Shown here: piece by piece, positions 25,536-34,114 of the stretch
Numbering within the stretch: position 1 is the stretch's first letter
Layout: every line of letters starts with the position of its first letter
Source: Planctomycetaceae bacterium
GTDB lineage: Bacteria; Planctomycetota; Phycisphaerae; UBA1845; UTPLA1
DNA: 64,000 nucleotides
Reading direction: 5' to 3'
NCBI GenBank assembly: GCA_011525745.1
Contig: WYBU01000019.1
Location: 54,890-118,889 of the forward strand
Notes under the pieces: generated by a model
The model's database searches: none
The model's input: the letters and a program-made list of their open reading frames with translations, nothing else
Told to the model about the DNA's origin: nothing
Position numbers and translations under genes: made by a program

Positions 25536-26041
25536 GCGACCGCGCCAAATCCAGTAACCGAACCATGACCGTGAGGGAGTGCCGGGGAGCGCACGAAACA
25601 TGGTCGCGAATCCGCAATGAGCGTATGGCTCACCCTCATGGGCGATTGTGCGCGCGAGTCCCTGTGTGCGTGATTGAAAAGCAAGATTCAACGCCAACAG
25701 TCGGAGTCGAGTCTTTCGCTCCTCGCGAAGACAACTCGGCGCTCCCTTCACGCTCCCGCCTTGGTCGCGCTCAGGGTTGCGGTTCGGTTCAGCCTTCTCA
25801 AAGACGCTCCGAGGCCTCATATTCCGGATGCATCCGGCATGGATCGCTCAGCCGCGCGCCACGACGACATCCAGCCTCTGCCGTTGCGCTATCATGAATT
25901 GCGAAACGTCAAAAACTGCACCGAGAGACCTATTCGCCCTACACTCTCCACGCAGTGACCATTGGGCCGCCAGGAGGAAACCGGATCCATCGGGCCGCGC
26001 ATGATCCGCGCACGCCCTCTGAATCAAGGAACCCACAAGCC
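25536..26041. other. Intergenic region with an inverted repeat pair
   Basis: No gene is supported between dnaE2 and the SRAP gene. A variant of the CCGAACC...ACCGTGAGGGAG word starts near 25556. A rough inverted counterpart, ending GTTGCGGTTCGGTTC, lies near 25782-25796. Together they frame about 240 bp with MITE-like layout. There is no clear promoter for the SRAP gene. Confidence 0.5.
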
Positions 26042-26740
26042 ATGTGCGGACGCTACACCATCACGGAATCTCCCCGACAGCTTGCCATCCGCTTTCAGGC
26101 CGAACTCGACGAACGTCTCGCCGACCTGCCGCCGCGCTACAACGTCGCCCCCACGCAGATCGTGCCCATCGTGCGATTCGATGACGGCCGGCGCGTCACG
26201 CCCATGCGCTGGGGACTCGTGCCGGCCTGGGCCGATGATCCGGCCATCGGCAATCGCCTGATCAACGCCCGGGGCGAAACTCTGGCGAGCAAGGCCAGCT
26301 TCCGCACGGCCTTCCGCAAGCGACGTTGCCTGGTACCGGCCGACGGCTTCTACGAGTGGCCCAAGTCCCCGCGCGGCAAGACGCCCATGCGCATCGCCCT
26401 CGCCGACGGCGGGGTGTTTGCCTTCGCCGGTCTCTGGGAGCGATGGACCGGCCCGGCGGGCGACGAGTTGCTGACGTTTACGATCGTCACGACCGACGCC
26501 AACGAAAAGCTCAAGCCCATTCATGATCGAATGCCCGTCATCCTCGAACCAGCGTCCGAGGAACGCTGGCTCGATCCCCAGATCGACCCCGCCAAGCTCA
26601 AGGATCTCATTCGCCCCGCACCGCCGGATCGGTTGGTCGCGTACGCGGTGTCGAAACGCGTCAACTCGCCGAAAAATGACGAACCCTCGTTGATTCGGCC
26701 GGCGAATGATGGCGACGCCGACACCCTTCCGATAAACTGA
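26042..26740 (+). CDS. SRAP-domain protein (YedK/HMCES family)
   Basis: A 232-residue protein that forms a thiazolidine crosslink with abasic sites in single-stranded DNA and so protects them. The N-terminus is MCGRYTI, so Cys2 is freed after Met removal. Other active-site blocks are PRYNVAPTQ, LINARGETL (Asn), VPADGFYEWP (Glu) and IHDRMPVIL (His). The sequence is complete and of normal length. It follows dnaE2 and fits the DNA-damage theme of this block. ATG 26042 is fixed by the need for Cys2. Confidence 0.95.
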   Translation: MCGRYTITESPRQLAIRFQAELDERLADLPPRYNVAPTQIVPIVRFDDGRRVTPMRWGLVPAWADDPAIGNRLINARGETLASKASFRTAFRKRRCLVPADGFYEWPKSPRGKTPMRIALADGGVFAFAGLWERWTGPAGDELLTFTIVTTDANEKLKPIHDRMPVILEPASEERWLDPQIDPAKLKDLIRPAPPDRLVAYAVSKRVNSPKNDEPSLIRPANDGDADTLPIN

Positions 26741-26907
26741 ATGATGGCATCAGGTTATACGCGGAACGCGGACGGCGGGCCTCAGGCACGATCTTTAGCG
26801 GGCCGGCGATTACATCGTCGCCTTCCGTTCGATTTCCAGGACAGAACGGGTCGAATTCGCCGCGATGTTATCGTTTTCGACCCAACCGGGGACGGCCGAG
26901 CGGGTCT

Positions 26908-27522
26908 ATGCCTATGGATCAGAAGTCCGAGCCTGCGGTGGTCGGCCTCGACCCCGGCGAAGCCGACGCGGATTGCGTTCGCCGGACGCTGGCGGGTGAC
27001 ACGCGGGCGTTCGACCGGCTGGTCGAACGCTACCAGCGACGTGTGCTGGGCGTTGCGTATCGCCTGCTGGGCAACGCGCAGGACGCCGCCGACGCCGCGC
27101 AGGAGGTGTTTCTTCGGGCCTTCCGGAGTTTGTCCTCGCTGGAAGAGCCTCGGCGTTTCGCAGGATGGCTGACGCGAATCGCGTGCAATCTCGCGCTGAA
27201 CTACCGCCGCGGTCGCCGCAGCGGCGTCAGCTTGTCGGTCGACGAAGGGGACACGGGTCTCAACGACGGCGCTGTTCCACCGGCGCTGGTCGAAGTCTCG
27301 CACGATCCAACGCTGACCGAAGAGGTGCGGCACGCCATTGAACGAGCGATCGCGCGCCTCCCGGAAAAGCAGCGCATGTCCCTCGTGCTTTTCGCGCTCG
27401 AGGGCTTGTCGCACAAGGAAGTGGCGGAGATTCTCGATTGCGGGATCGAAGCCGTGAAATGGAACGTCTTCCAGGCCCGCAAGAAGCTGAAGGACGACCT
27501 CGCGGAGTATCTGACGGAATGA
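26908..27522 (+). CDS. ECF-type RNA polymerase sigma factor
   Basis: A 204-residue sigma factor (202 if the ATG at 26914 is used). Region 2 is AFDRLVERYQRRVLGVAYRL (~34-53) with DAADAAQEVFLRAFRSL (~60-76), then FAGWLTRIACNLALNYRRGR. Region 4 is LPEKQRMSLVLFALEGLSHK (~152-171) with EVAEILDCGIEAVKWNVFQARKKL, the last part being the recognition helix. It directs polymerase to a small set of promoters. Its stop overlaps the ATG of the next gene (ATGA), which is a membrane protein of anti-sigma type. Confidence 0.93.
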   Translation: MPMDQKSEPAVVGLDPGEADADCVRRTLAGDTRAFDRLVERYQRRVLGVAYRLLGNAQDAADAAQEVFLRAFRSLSSLEEPRRFAGWLTRIACNLALNYRRGRRSGVSLSVDEGDTGLNDGAVPPALVEVSHDPTLTEEVRHAIERAIARLPEKQRMSLVLFALEGLSHKEVAEILDCGIEAVKWNVFQARKKLKDDLAEYLTE

Positions 27523-28316
27523 ATCTCGATCCGACCCAACTCGAACTTCTGTTATCGCAGCGCTCGGACGGTCCGTTATCCGCCGACGAGCGGGGGGCGA
27601 TCGAACAGACCTTGCGCTACGATCCGCGGTTGCGCGACGTTGCCGGGCGCTACGACCGGCTGGCCGATCTGCTTCGCCGACTGGCATCCGAAACCGTCAC
27701 CGCCGATCCGCGACTTCATCGCCGTATTGTCGAAGCCCTGCGCGAAGATGTCGAGTTCCGCGTATCGCAGTCCATCGACGGAGACCTGAGCGATGAGGAG
27801 CGGACGCTGCTGGCAAATCAGACCGCCTCCGATCCTTCGCTGGCGCGATTCGAAAGTCAGTTGACGCAAACGGCCGGCTTGCTCGCGCGATATGCCGAAG
27901 CGCCCATCCCCGTCGATTCCACGGCGCTCCAGACGCGCATCATCACGACCGTGCATCGCGAATCGCTGCGCGCCGCGGCGTCCGGCGGCCGGTCGCGCCT
28001 GCGACGCTGGACCGCATTCGGTGCTCCGTTGGCCGCCGCGGCCGCGATCGCACTGGCAATCATGTACAACTCTCGAACTGCCACCATCACGCCGGGTCCC
28101 ACGCCGCCCTCGCCTCCGCAACCGACGGTGCTGGTCAAGTGGCAGACGCCGGCCCGCACCAGCGGCGCCATCTCCATCCGTTTCGATACCGAGTCCACGC
28201 CCGAGTCGTTTCGCGACTCTGCCCAGGGACAGGCGTACGGCATCGTCACCGGCCGATCGGCGCCGCGTCCCACGCCTCGAGCGACCGCCCGCGGATCGCT
28301 GGCGCTGATGTATTGA
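27519..28316 (+). CDS. Membrane anti-sigma-factor-like protein with duplicated N-terminal domain
   Basis: A 265-residue protein. Two N-terminal copies of one helical unit can be aligned: residues ~7-55 (LLSQRSDGPLSADERGAIEQ ... DPRLRDVAGRYDRLADLLRR) and ~86-130 (RVSQSIDGDLSDEERTLLAN ... DPSLARFESQLTQTAGLLAR). The pattern DGxLSxxER is common in anti-sigma proteins without the zinc motif. One membrane helix follows (~167-185, GAPLAAAAAIALAIMY), then a short Pro-rich external domain. It probably holds the sigma factor at the membrane until a signal arrives. The overlap with the sigma gene supports this. Confidence 0.78.
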   Translation: MNLDPTQLELLLSQRSDGPLSADERGAIEQTLRYDPRLRDVAGRYDRLADLLRRLASETVTADPRLHRRIVEALREDVEFRVSQSIDGDLSDEERTLLANQTASDPSLARFESQLTQTAGLLARYAEAPIPVDSTALQTRIITTVHRESLRAAASGGRSRLRRWTAFGAPLAAAAAIALAIMYNSRTATITPGPTPPSPPQPTVLVKWQTPARTSGAISIRFDTESTPESFRDSAQGQAYGIVTGRSAPRPTPRATARGSLALMY

Positions 28317-28423
28317 TCCTGTCGCAACAATCCCTCTCGGCGATTACACTGTTTTGGCCGGCACGCGCCGCGCGCATTGCGTCGGCCGCGCTCCGGCACT
28401 GACTCCCAAGAGGAACTCCATCC

Positions 28424-29596
28424 ATGCCCGCCACATGGTTGTTCATCTCGCTGCTGGCCCTGTACGGTACGCAGGATACACCGCCCGAAGTCCCGGCTTC
28501 CGAGCCGGCCACGCAGGATGCCGGTTCGACCGAGCGAAAACTCGATCAGCCGATTGCACAATGGGCGATTGAAGAGCGGCCGCTGACGGAAGTGCTGGAT
28601 GCTTTGGGGAAAGTCGCTGATATCAATATTCGGCTGGACCCGCTGGCAATCGAACGCCTGCCCTGGGGCGCGCAGACGAAGTTGGCCAACCTCTCGGTGT
28701 CGGACGCGACGCCGCGCGAGATTCTCTCAAAAACACTGGGCGAGCTTGGGCTTGAATACTCGGTACAGGGATCGGACGTCTGGGTCGAACCGATGCCGGT
28801 GATCGAGCGCCTCGACGGACGCGCAAGCTGGAAAACGCTGGGATTGCTCAAGAACCTGATGACAACCTCCTACTCAGCCGAGGCGTTCTCAAAATTCGCC
28901 CTGCAATTCCGCATCACGTCCAAGGTCGACGCCCCCGCGATGCTAACCGAACAACTGGCCCGTGCCGGCCGTGGAATGATGGCCGAATTGCTCGAGACGG
29001 CCACGGCGTCACTCGGCTGGACCTGGTTCCCCCAGGAAGACCACATTGTCGTCTTGACGCGCGAAGCGGCGATTGCCCGTGCCATGTCGCGCCGCATGAA
29101 CGGACGATACGTCAAGCAGCCGCTGGGCGAAATCCTTTTTGCCCTGGGCAAGGAAGCCGGCGTGCATGTCCATTTGCAGGCCGGCATGTTCAAGAAGCTG
29201 TCCCCACAGACCGTCGAGCGCTATTCGCTCTTTTTAACCAATGTTTCCATTCGGCAGGCCTTCGATTTCATTGCCGCGGATACGGGCGTGGCCTATCGGA
29301 TACGCACGGACGGCGTGCACGTGGGTCTGGCCGAGGACATCGGCAAACTCGATTCCGCCGAAACGCAGACCGCGCCGACGGATGATCCCTATGTGGCCAA
29401 ATTGAGCGTCCCCATCGCCAATGGTCAGGGCACCTATGAATTCCTCATACGCGAGTCGGAGCTGCCGGCCGACGTACGGGCCATTCGTCGCCGCATCCGC
29501 CAGCGATTCATCGACGACGTTCGCCGGGCCAATCCCGCCAGCCAGCCTGCCGCGACGCAAGCGGCGCCGTCCGGCGAACCGCCGAAGCAGCCGTGA
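28424..29596 (+). CDS. Exported STN/secretin-N-domain-like protein
   Basis: A 390-residue protein with a short hydrophobic start. Residues ~45-125 read as an STN-type unit (PLTEVLDALGKVADINIRLD, then VSDATPREILSKTLGELGLE, YSVQGSDVWVEP). A second related unit is at ~235-305 (PLGEILFALGKEAGVHVHLQ, then TNVSIRQAFDFIAADTG, VAYRIRTDGVHVG). STN domains occur in secretins and TonB-dependent receptors, where they contact regulators. No barrel domain follows here, so it is a free-standing STN protein. It lies 107 bases after the anti-sigma-like gene and could sense for it. The Pro/Ala-rich tail is of low complexity. Confidence 0.65.
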   Translation: MPATWLFISLLALYGTQDTPPEVPASEPATQDAGSTERKLDQPIAQWAIEERPLTEVLDALGKVADINIRLDPLAIERLPWGAQTKLANLSVSDATPREILSKTLGELGLEYSVQGSDVWVEPMPVIERLDGRASWKTLGLLKNLMTTSYSAEAFSKFALQFRITSKVDAPAMLTEQLARAGRGMMAELLETATASLGWTWFPQEDHIVVLTREAAIARAMSRRMNGRYVKQPLGEILFALGKEAGVHVHLQAGMFKKLSPQTVERYSLFLTNVSIRQAFDFIAADTGVAYRIRTDGVHVGLAEDIGKLDSAETQTAPTDDPYVAKLSVPIANGQGTYEFLIRESELPADVRAIRRRIRQRFIDDVRRANPASQPAATQAAPSGEPPKQP

Positions 29597-29827
29597 CGGC
29601 GGATGCTCAATGCCCGCTCTTGACCGCTGAAGTATTGAAGTCTTGGCGGGGCGCCATCGGGCATTGGAGCATTGCGAATCGCGGCCGTGCTCGGCATCAC
29701 TCGGCGGGATGATTCATATCTGCCCGTGTGCGTTACCGCCCCTCATTCGCCCGCTTCGCAGTCAAGATACCTGATAACTACCGAAGTTATGACGTGCGGA
29801 AATCCTCGGATTTCCACACCCGCGCAC
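29597..29827. other. Intergenic region
   Basis: No gene or repeat is recognised here. The stretch before 29828 is less GC-rich than its neighbours. Confidence 0.4.
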
Positions 29828-29855
29828 TTGACGACAATCGCCACTGCACTACAGT
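29828..29855 (+). promoter_or_regulatory. Probable promoter of the C2H2-finger gene
   Basis: TTGACG (29828-29833) and TACAGT (29850-29855) are separated by 16 bases, 25 bases before the ATG at 29881. GGAGAC just before the ATG is a fair ribosome binding site. Confidence 0.5.
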
Positions 29856-29880
29856 AGTTGCTAACATAGGAGACTCATTC

Positions 29881-30615
29881 ATGAGCAAAGCCAAGTCACT
29901 CAAATGCACAGTCTGCGGGCGCGGGTTTGCACTACCCGCTCATCTGGGACGCCACATGCGCGCCTCGCACGGAAAGGGCGGCGGCGCCAAAGCGGGCCGC
30001 GCACCGATGCGGCAGGCCAAGCGCGCGGGGCGGCCTCGCGCCGCGGCAACCGTGTCCTCCAATGGCGAAGCCGTCGCACTGGCTTCGTTGCAGAGCTATC
30101 GCGATCAGCTTGTCATGCAGCGAGAGGCCATCGACCAGAAACTGTCGTCGCTCGATCAGGCCATGTCTGCACTGTCAGATGAGGCCCCCGTTGCGCGGGC
30201 CAAAGCGCCGACGCGCCGCGTCAAGCGCCGCCAAAAGCGCGCCCATCGCGCATTCCGGGCGCCGATGTCCAAGACCGTCGTCGCTCCGGCTCACAAGCCC
30301 ATCGTCCCCGTGGGTACCCGGCCGGCAACGTCGGCGGTCGGCGCCAAGCCGCGCGCCATTCTTCACCTCGGCGCCCCCCCGGCCGCCAAACCCATAGCAA
30401 CGGCCGCGCCGCGCGGCGGTTCGCTGAAGGATTACGTCACACGCGTTCTGACTGCGGCCGGTAAGCCGATGGAAGTCAAGACCATTGCCGACCAGGTCGT
30501 CAAGAACGGCTTCAAAAGCAAGAACAAGACGCTGGCCAAGAGCGTCGGCATTATTCTGGCCGGAATGAAGAACGCCGCGCGCGTCCGTCGTGGTGTTTTT
30601 CAGATCAGGAAGTAG
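29881..30615 (+). CDS. C2H2 zinc-finger protein with C-terminal HARE-HTH-like domain
   Basis: A 244-residue basic protein. A classic finger is at residues 9-30: C9-x2-C12-x12-H25-x4-H30 (CTVCGRGFALPAHLGRHM then RASH). A coiled-coil-like helix follows (~62-95, SLQSYRDQLVMQREAIDQKL). The centre (~100-170) is a Lys/Arg/Pro/Ala-rich, histone-tail-like linker. The last ~65 residues (SLKDYVTRVLTAAGKPMEVK, TIADQVVKNGFKSKNKTLAK, RVRRGVFQIRK) look like a HARE-HTH winged helix. Both ends suggest DNA binding, so it may be a nucleoid or regulatory protein. The x12 spacing is the eukaryotic-type spacing and not the x9 of Ros/MucR. Confidence 0.8.
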   Translation: MSKAKSLKCTVCGRGFALPAHLGRHMRASHGKGGGAKAGRAPMRQAKRAGRPRAAATVSSNGEAVALASLQSYRDQLVMQREAIDQKLSSLDQAMSALSDEAPVARAKAPTRRVKRRQKRAHRAFRAPMSKTVVAPAHKPIVPVGTRPATSAVGAKPRAILHLGAPPAAKPIATAAPRGGSLKDYVTRVLTAAGKPMEVKTIADQVVKNGFKSKNKTLAKSVGIILAGMKNAARVRRGVFQIRK

Positions 30616-30688
30616 CGACGTCCATCGGATCGACCTCGCCGAAAGGACGGCGGCGGTCCGTAATCGCGTCATCCACCGGCGAAAAGAG

Positions 30689-30727
30689 AAGGCCCGCCCG
30701 ATCCACGCCGGATCGGACGGGCCTTTT
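30689..30727. terminator. Bidirectional rho-independent terminator
   Basis: A 16-bp stem with one mismatch, AAGGCCCG.CCGATCC against GGATCGGACGGGCCTT, has a 5-base loop and is followed by TTTT on the plus strand. On the minus strand a T-rich run (TTCTCTTTTC) follows. It serves the convergent genes ending at 30615 and 30754. Confidence 0.85.
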
Positions 30728-30753
30728 GCATGTCCATGACCGCGGGCGACTGC

Positions 30754-31812
30754 CTACATTTTCGCCAACCGCACCGCCAGATCACAAACGCGATTGCTGA
30801 AACCCCACTCGTTGTCATACCAGGAAACGAGCTTCAACACGCGTCCCTTGCCCTTCGGTACCGTCATCGTCTGGTTGGCCGCGAAGACGGAGCTGTGCGG
30901 GTTGTTAATGATGTCGCTGGATACCAACTGCTCTTCCGAGTACTGGAGAATGCCCTTGAATCGCGGCGACGCCGCCGCCTTCTTGAACAACTCGTTGACC
31001 GCCGCGACCTCGACTTCTTTCTCGAGGTTGAGCGTCAGGTCAACCACACTGCCGTTCATCACCGGCACTCGGAACGCAAAACCATCGAGCTGGATCGATT
31101 TCTTCGGCACCACCAGCCCGATCGCCTTGGCCGCACCGGTGCTCGACGGAATGATGTTCACCGACGCGGCCCGGGCGCGCATCAGGTCCTCGCCGTGCAC
31201 CATGTCCAGGATGCGCTGATCGTTCGTGTAGGCGTGAACCGTCGTCATCATGCCGATGATGTTCTCGCCGAACACCTGCGGATTGTCCGCCAGAATCTTC
31301 ACCAGCGGCGCCAGGCAGTTCGTCGTGCAACTGCCGTTCGATACAAACGTATGCTCCGGCTTCAGCGTCTCGTCATTGACCCCCATGACGATCGTCGCGT
31401 CGATCGCGTCCTTGGCCGGCGCGGACAGAATGACCTTCTTCGCGCCCGCCGAGATGTGATCGTCATAGCCCGCCTTGCCCTTGACCGTATCGCGCCGCGA
31501 CGTGAAAACGCCGGTCGACTCGATCACCACCGTCGTGCCCAGCGCTTTCCACGGCAACTTCGAAGGCTCCCGCTCGCCGCACACGCGGATTTCCCGCCCG
31601 CCGATCAGTAACGAATTGTCGGTAAAACCCACCTCGCCGCCGAACGGCCCGTGCACGCTGTCATACTTGAACAGATGGGCGTGAACGCGCGGCGGCGGTC
31701 CGACGTCATTGATGGCCACGATCTCGAACTCCCCCGGCCGCTGCGCCATCGCACGCACCACCATCCGACCGATCCGACCGAATCCGTTGATACCGATTTT
31801 GACCGCCGCCAT
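30754..31812 (-). CDS. gap: Glyceraldehyde-3-phosphate dehydrogenase
   Basis: A 352-residue glycolytic enzyme. The NAD site is KIGINGFGRIGRMVVRA (~5-21), the catalytic Cys lies in SNGSCTTNCLAP (~160), and the active-site His is in HAYTNDQ. The phosphate-binding block is IIPSSTGAAKAIG and the C-terminal signature is WYDNEWGFSNRV. It converts glyceraldehyde 3-phosphate to 1,3-bisphosphoglycerate. AAGGAG lies before the ATG. It stands alone, without pgk or tpi next to it. Confidence 0.97.
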   Translation of the reverse strand: MAAVKIGINGFGRIGRMVVRAMAQRPGEFEIVAINDVGPPPRVHAHLFKYDSVHGPFGGEVGFTDNSLLIGGREIRVCGEREPSKLPWKALGTTVVIESTGVFTSRRDTVKGKAGYDDHISAGAKKVILSAPAKDAIDATIVMGVNDETLKPEHTFVSNGSCTTNCLAPLVKILADNPQVFGENIIGMMTTVHAYTNDQRILDMVHGEDLMRARAASVNIIPSSTGAAKAIGLVVPKKSIQLDGFAFRVPVMNGSVVDLTLNLEKEVEVAAVNELFKKAAASPRFKGILQYSEEQLVSSDIINNPHSSVFAANQTMTVPKGKGRVLKLVSWYDNEWGFSNRVCDLAVRLAKM

Positions 31813-32008
31813 AGTCCGTGTCTCCTTGGTGCGCGTTTCAGTTTCGCTTCTGCGAATCGGAAAAAGACCCGCCCGCCGCTCGCGTTGCGAATTCCAAAAC
31901 TGCCGCTGTGCTTTCGCCCCCGCGCCGACCCAATCGTCCAGATCGTCGGCGTCGTGAAGGTGATATTTGAACCAATGACTCTAGAATCAGCCTCACAGCG
32001 AGTCAAGC

Positions 32009-33115
32009 ATGGTCATCGACGTTCACTGTCACGTGGGCTTTAGCGCTCGGCGCACCGACGCCGCGCTGCCGCGGTTCTCGTTCGAACAACACGGCGCCGC
32101 CGCTCGCCCGGGCTTCGACAGCTATTTCTCGCCGCGATTCATTGCCCGCTGGCAACCGCTGTGCCGCCTGGGATTCGTACGCCGCATGTTGGGCGTCGAC
32201 TGGCGACTCGGACCGTGCGATGCGCTGGACGCACAGATTCAGGCGTTCAACGACCGGCACATGCTCGCCGCGGCCGGAGTCGATCGGATGGTCCTTCTGG
32301 CTTTTGATGAGTACCACGCCCCCGACGGCACGCCGCTCGGCCCGCCGCCTCCACGGTCCCATCGCGGCTCGCTCGGTTCGGACCTGTACGTTTCCAACAC
32401 CCTGGTCCGGTCGCTGTGCGCGGCGCGACCCGACAAGTTCCTCTTCGGCGCATCGCTGCATCCCTATCGGGTCACCGACGGCCGCGACGCAGCAAGCCTG
32501 CTCGAAGAACTCAAGTCGGCCGGCGCCGTGCTGATCAAATGGCTCCCCATCCACCAGAACATCCGCGCCGGCGATCCGCGCACCGTCGCATTCCTGCGGC
32601 GCGCGGCCGAGTTGAACGTCACCATGCTGATCCACTACGGCGGCGAAATGACGCTGGCCCGCCAGCACATGGAGTTCGAAAGCCCGGCGGAACTGCTCTC
32701 GGTGATGCGTGATCTGCGTCGGGAGCGCCGAATGCCGACGGTCATCGTGGCACATGTCGCCACGCCCTCGACGCGGTTTCATTCCGCTCGCAGCTTCCGG
32801 CTGCTGACCGACGCGTTGCTGGGGGAGTTTCGCGATGCGCCGCTCTACGCCGACGTATCCGCCCTGGCGGCGATGGGCCGCGCGGTGTGGCTGCCGCGAA
32901 TCGCGCGATGGCGGGAATTGCACCGCAAGCTGGTCTGGGGTACGGACTTCCCCGTACCCCTATTTCCAACGCTTTTTGTCCACCGCATGGGAATCGAAGC
33001 CCTGCGCATCGGGCACATCGACTCCTGGATCGAGCGCGACCTGCGCTTGAAGCGCGCGATGGGTTTATCGCAAGACGTGTTTCATCGTGCCGGCGAGTTA
33101 CTGCTGGGCGTGTAG
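32009..33115 (+). CDS. Metal-dependent amidohydrolase (TIM-barrel, amidohydrolase-2 type)
   Basis: A 368-residue protein. Metal ligands are at the start (VIDVHCHVGF, HxH at residues ~6-8), in MLIHYGGEM (His ~212), in VIVAHVATPS (His ~250), and in LVWGTDFPVP (Asp ~313). The Lys in AVLIKWLPIHQN may correspond to the usual strand-4 position. Relatives act as hydrolases or decarboxylases on ring or carboxyl substrates. The substrate cannot be stated. It is divergent from gap, and a short ORF-poor gap follows. Confidence 0.82.
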   Translation: MVIDVHCHVGFSARRTDAALPRFSFEQHGAAARPGFDSYFSPRFIARWQPLCRLGFVRRMLGVDWRLGPCDALDAQIQAFNDRHMLAAAGVDRMVLLAFDEYHAPDGTPLGPPPPRSHRGSLGSDLYVSNTLVRSLCAARPDKFLFGASLHPYRVTDGRDAASLLEELKSAGAVLIKWLPIHQNIRAGDPRTVAFLRRAAELNVTMLIHYGGEMTLARQHMEFESPAELLSVMRDLRRERRMPTVIVAHVATPSTRFHSARSFRLLTDALLGEFRDAPLYADVSALAAMGRAVWLPRIARWRELHRKLVWGTDFPVPLFPTLFVHRMGIEALRIGHIDSWIERDLRLKRAMGLSQDVFHRAGELLLGV

Positions 33116-33359
33116 GGAGTCGCGGAGACAACCCACGCACATTCGCGCAGGCGCCATGGTCAATCGCTCGCGCGAGTCGCGCCGTTGAGGTTCGAATGGT
33201 ACGGGCGTCCCGCCCGTCTGGCCACGCCTCACGGCGTCTTGGCCATGATGTAAGCTTTGGCGCCCACGACACAGCCATGCGTCAAAGCCAATTCACGCAT
33301 GGCCCCAACTGTCCGGCGCCGCGGCGTCGCCCTTCTCCACGCCTTCCCGCCGTTGCGCT
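33116..33359. other. Intergenic region with a perfect hairpin
   Basis: Positions 33201-33217 form a perfect 7-bp stem, ACGGGCG/CGCCCGT, with a 3-base loop. It lies between convergent genes. There is no T-run, so its use as a terminator is doubtful. No gene is supported. Confidence 0.45.
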
Positions 33360-33812
33360 TCAACTGCCTTCCTTCGCCCGCGCCGGCGCGCCGCCGCGCT
33401 TCGCCACCGCGTTGCGCGCCAGGTCCGCCAGCGATGTCTCCATCAGCATGCGCTCGATCTGCTGCCGTTGCGGCTGCCACCAGTCGTGCTGCGGACACGG
33501 CTGCGTATCGTCACAGCGCGCCAGTCCGATGATGCATCGCGTCAGGCGCTCGGTGCCGTCGATGGCCTGCACGATGTCGTACAGGCGAATCTCCTCCGCC
33601 GACCGTCGCAGCGCGAATCCGCCGCCGCGCCCCTTGGCCGAATAGAGAAGGCCCGCCCGAACCAGGGACTGAAAAATCTTGCCCACGAAATGCTGTGGCA
33701 GATCATGCTCGTTGGTGATGGTCCGCAACAGGCAATACTCGCCGGGCTTGGTGTTCTCGGCGAGATAAGTCATTGCCCTGATCGCGTATTCGCAGCCGAT
33801 GGAGTAGATCAC
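33360..33812 (-). CDS. Rrf2-family transcription regulator, probable Fe-S sensor
   Basis: A 150-residue protein with the family start (VIYSIGCEYAIRAMTYLAEN) and winged helix (DLPQHFVGKIFQSLVRAGLL then YSAKGRGGGFAL). The loop that binds the cluster has Cys residues in TRCIIGLARCDDTQPCPQH, that is C-x6-C-x6-C. This fits IscR/NsrR-type iron-sulfur sensors. The GTG at 33812 is preferred, since the open frame extends 22 codons upstream without family character. The target may include its own promoter. No nitrite gene is adjacent. Confidence 0.87.
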   Translation of the reverse strand: MIYSIGCEYAIRAMTYLAENTKPGEYCLLRTITNEHDLPQHFVGKIFQSLVRAGLLYSAKGRGGGFALRRSAEEIRLYDIVQAIDGTERLTRCIIGLARCDDTQPCPQHDWWQPQRQQIERMLMETSLADLARNAVAKRGGAPARAKEGS

Positions 33813-34114
33813 GACAGCCCCCGTTTCTTGCAGGGAAGCCTGACGTTTTCGCGGGCAGAGCGACTCCCTGCCCGTCATTTGGATGCTATTGTCCGCATAA
33901 TTTCGGAATCCCGCAAGCCCAATAATAAAAAGTTGTCGGACATCGAGAAACGGCAGCCGGACGAACGCAAAGTCGGTCGCCGTGCCTTCGCCACTGACTC
34001 AACGGCCCACGGCGACTGCATTCTTGCTAGAATGCCCCGCTGGCATATGACGCAGCCACGACGCTTTGCGCCGCCGCGAAAGGGCACGCATCGTCAACTT
34101 GGAGCAGCACCGTA
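33813..34114. other. Intergenic region between divergent genes, with an extended -10 site
   Basis: An extended -10 word, TTGCTAGAAT, is at 34024-34033, about 80 bases before the transaldolase-like gene. No -35 match is convincing. The half nearest the Rrf2 gene (33885-33945) is AT-rich and is a likely place for its promoter. Confidence 0.4.

Noticed and set aside
30175..30672. 165-codon ORF antisense to the C2H2-finger gene
   Set aside because: It runs through the terminator at 30689 side and lacks protein character; the sense gene is clearly real.
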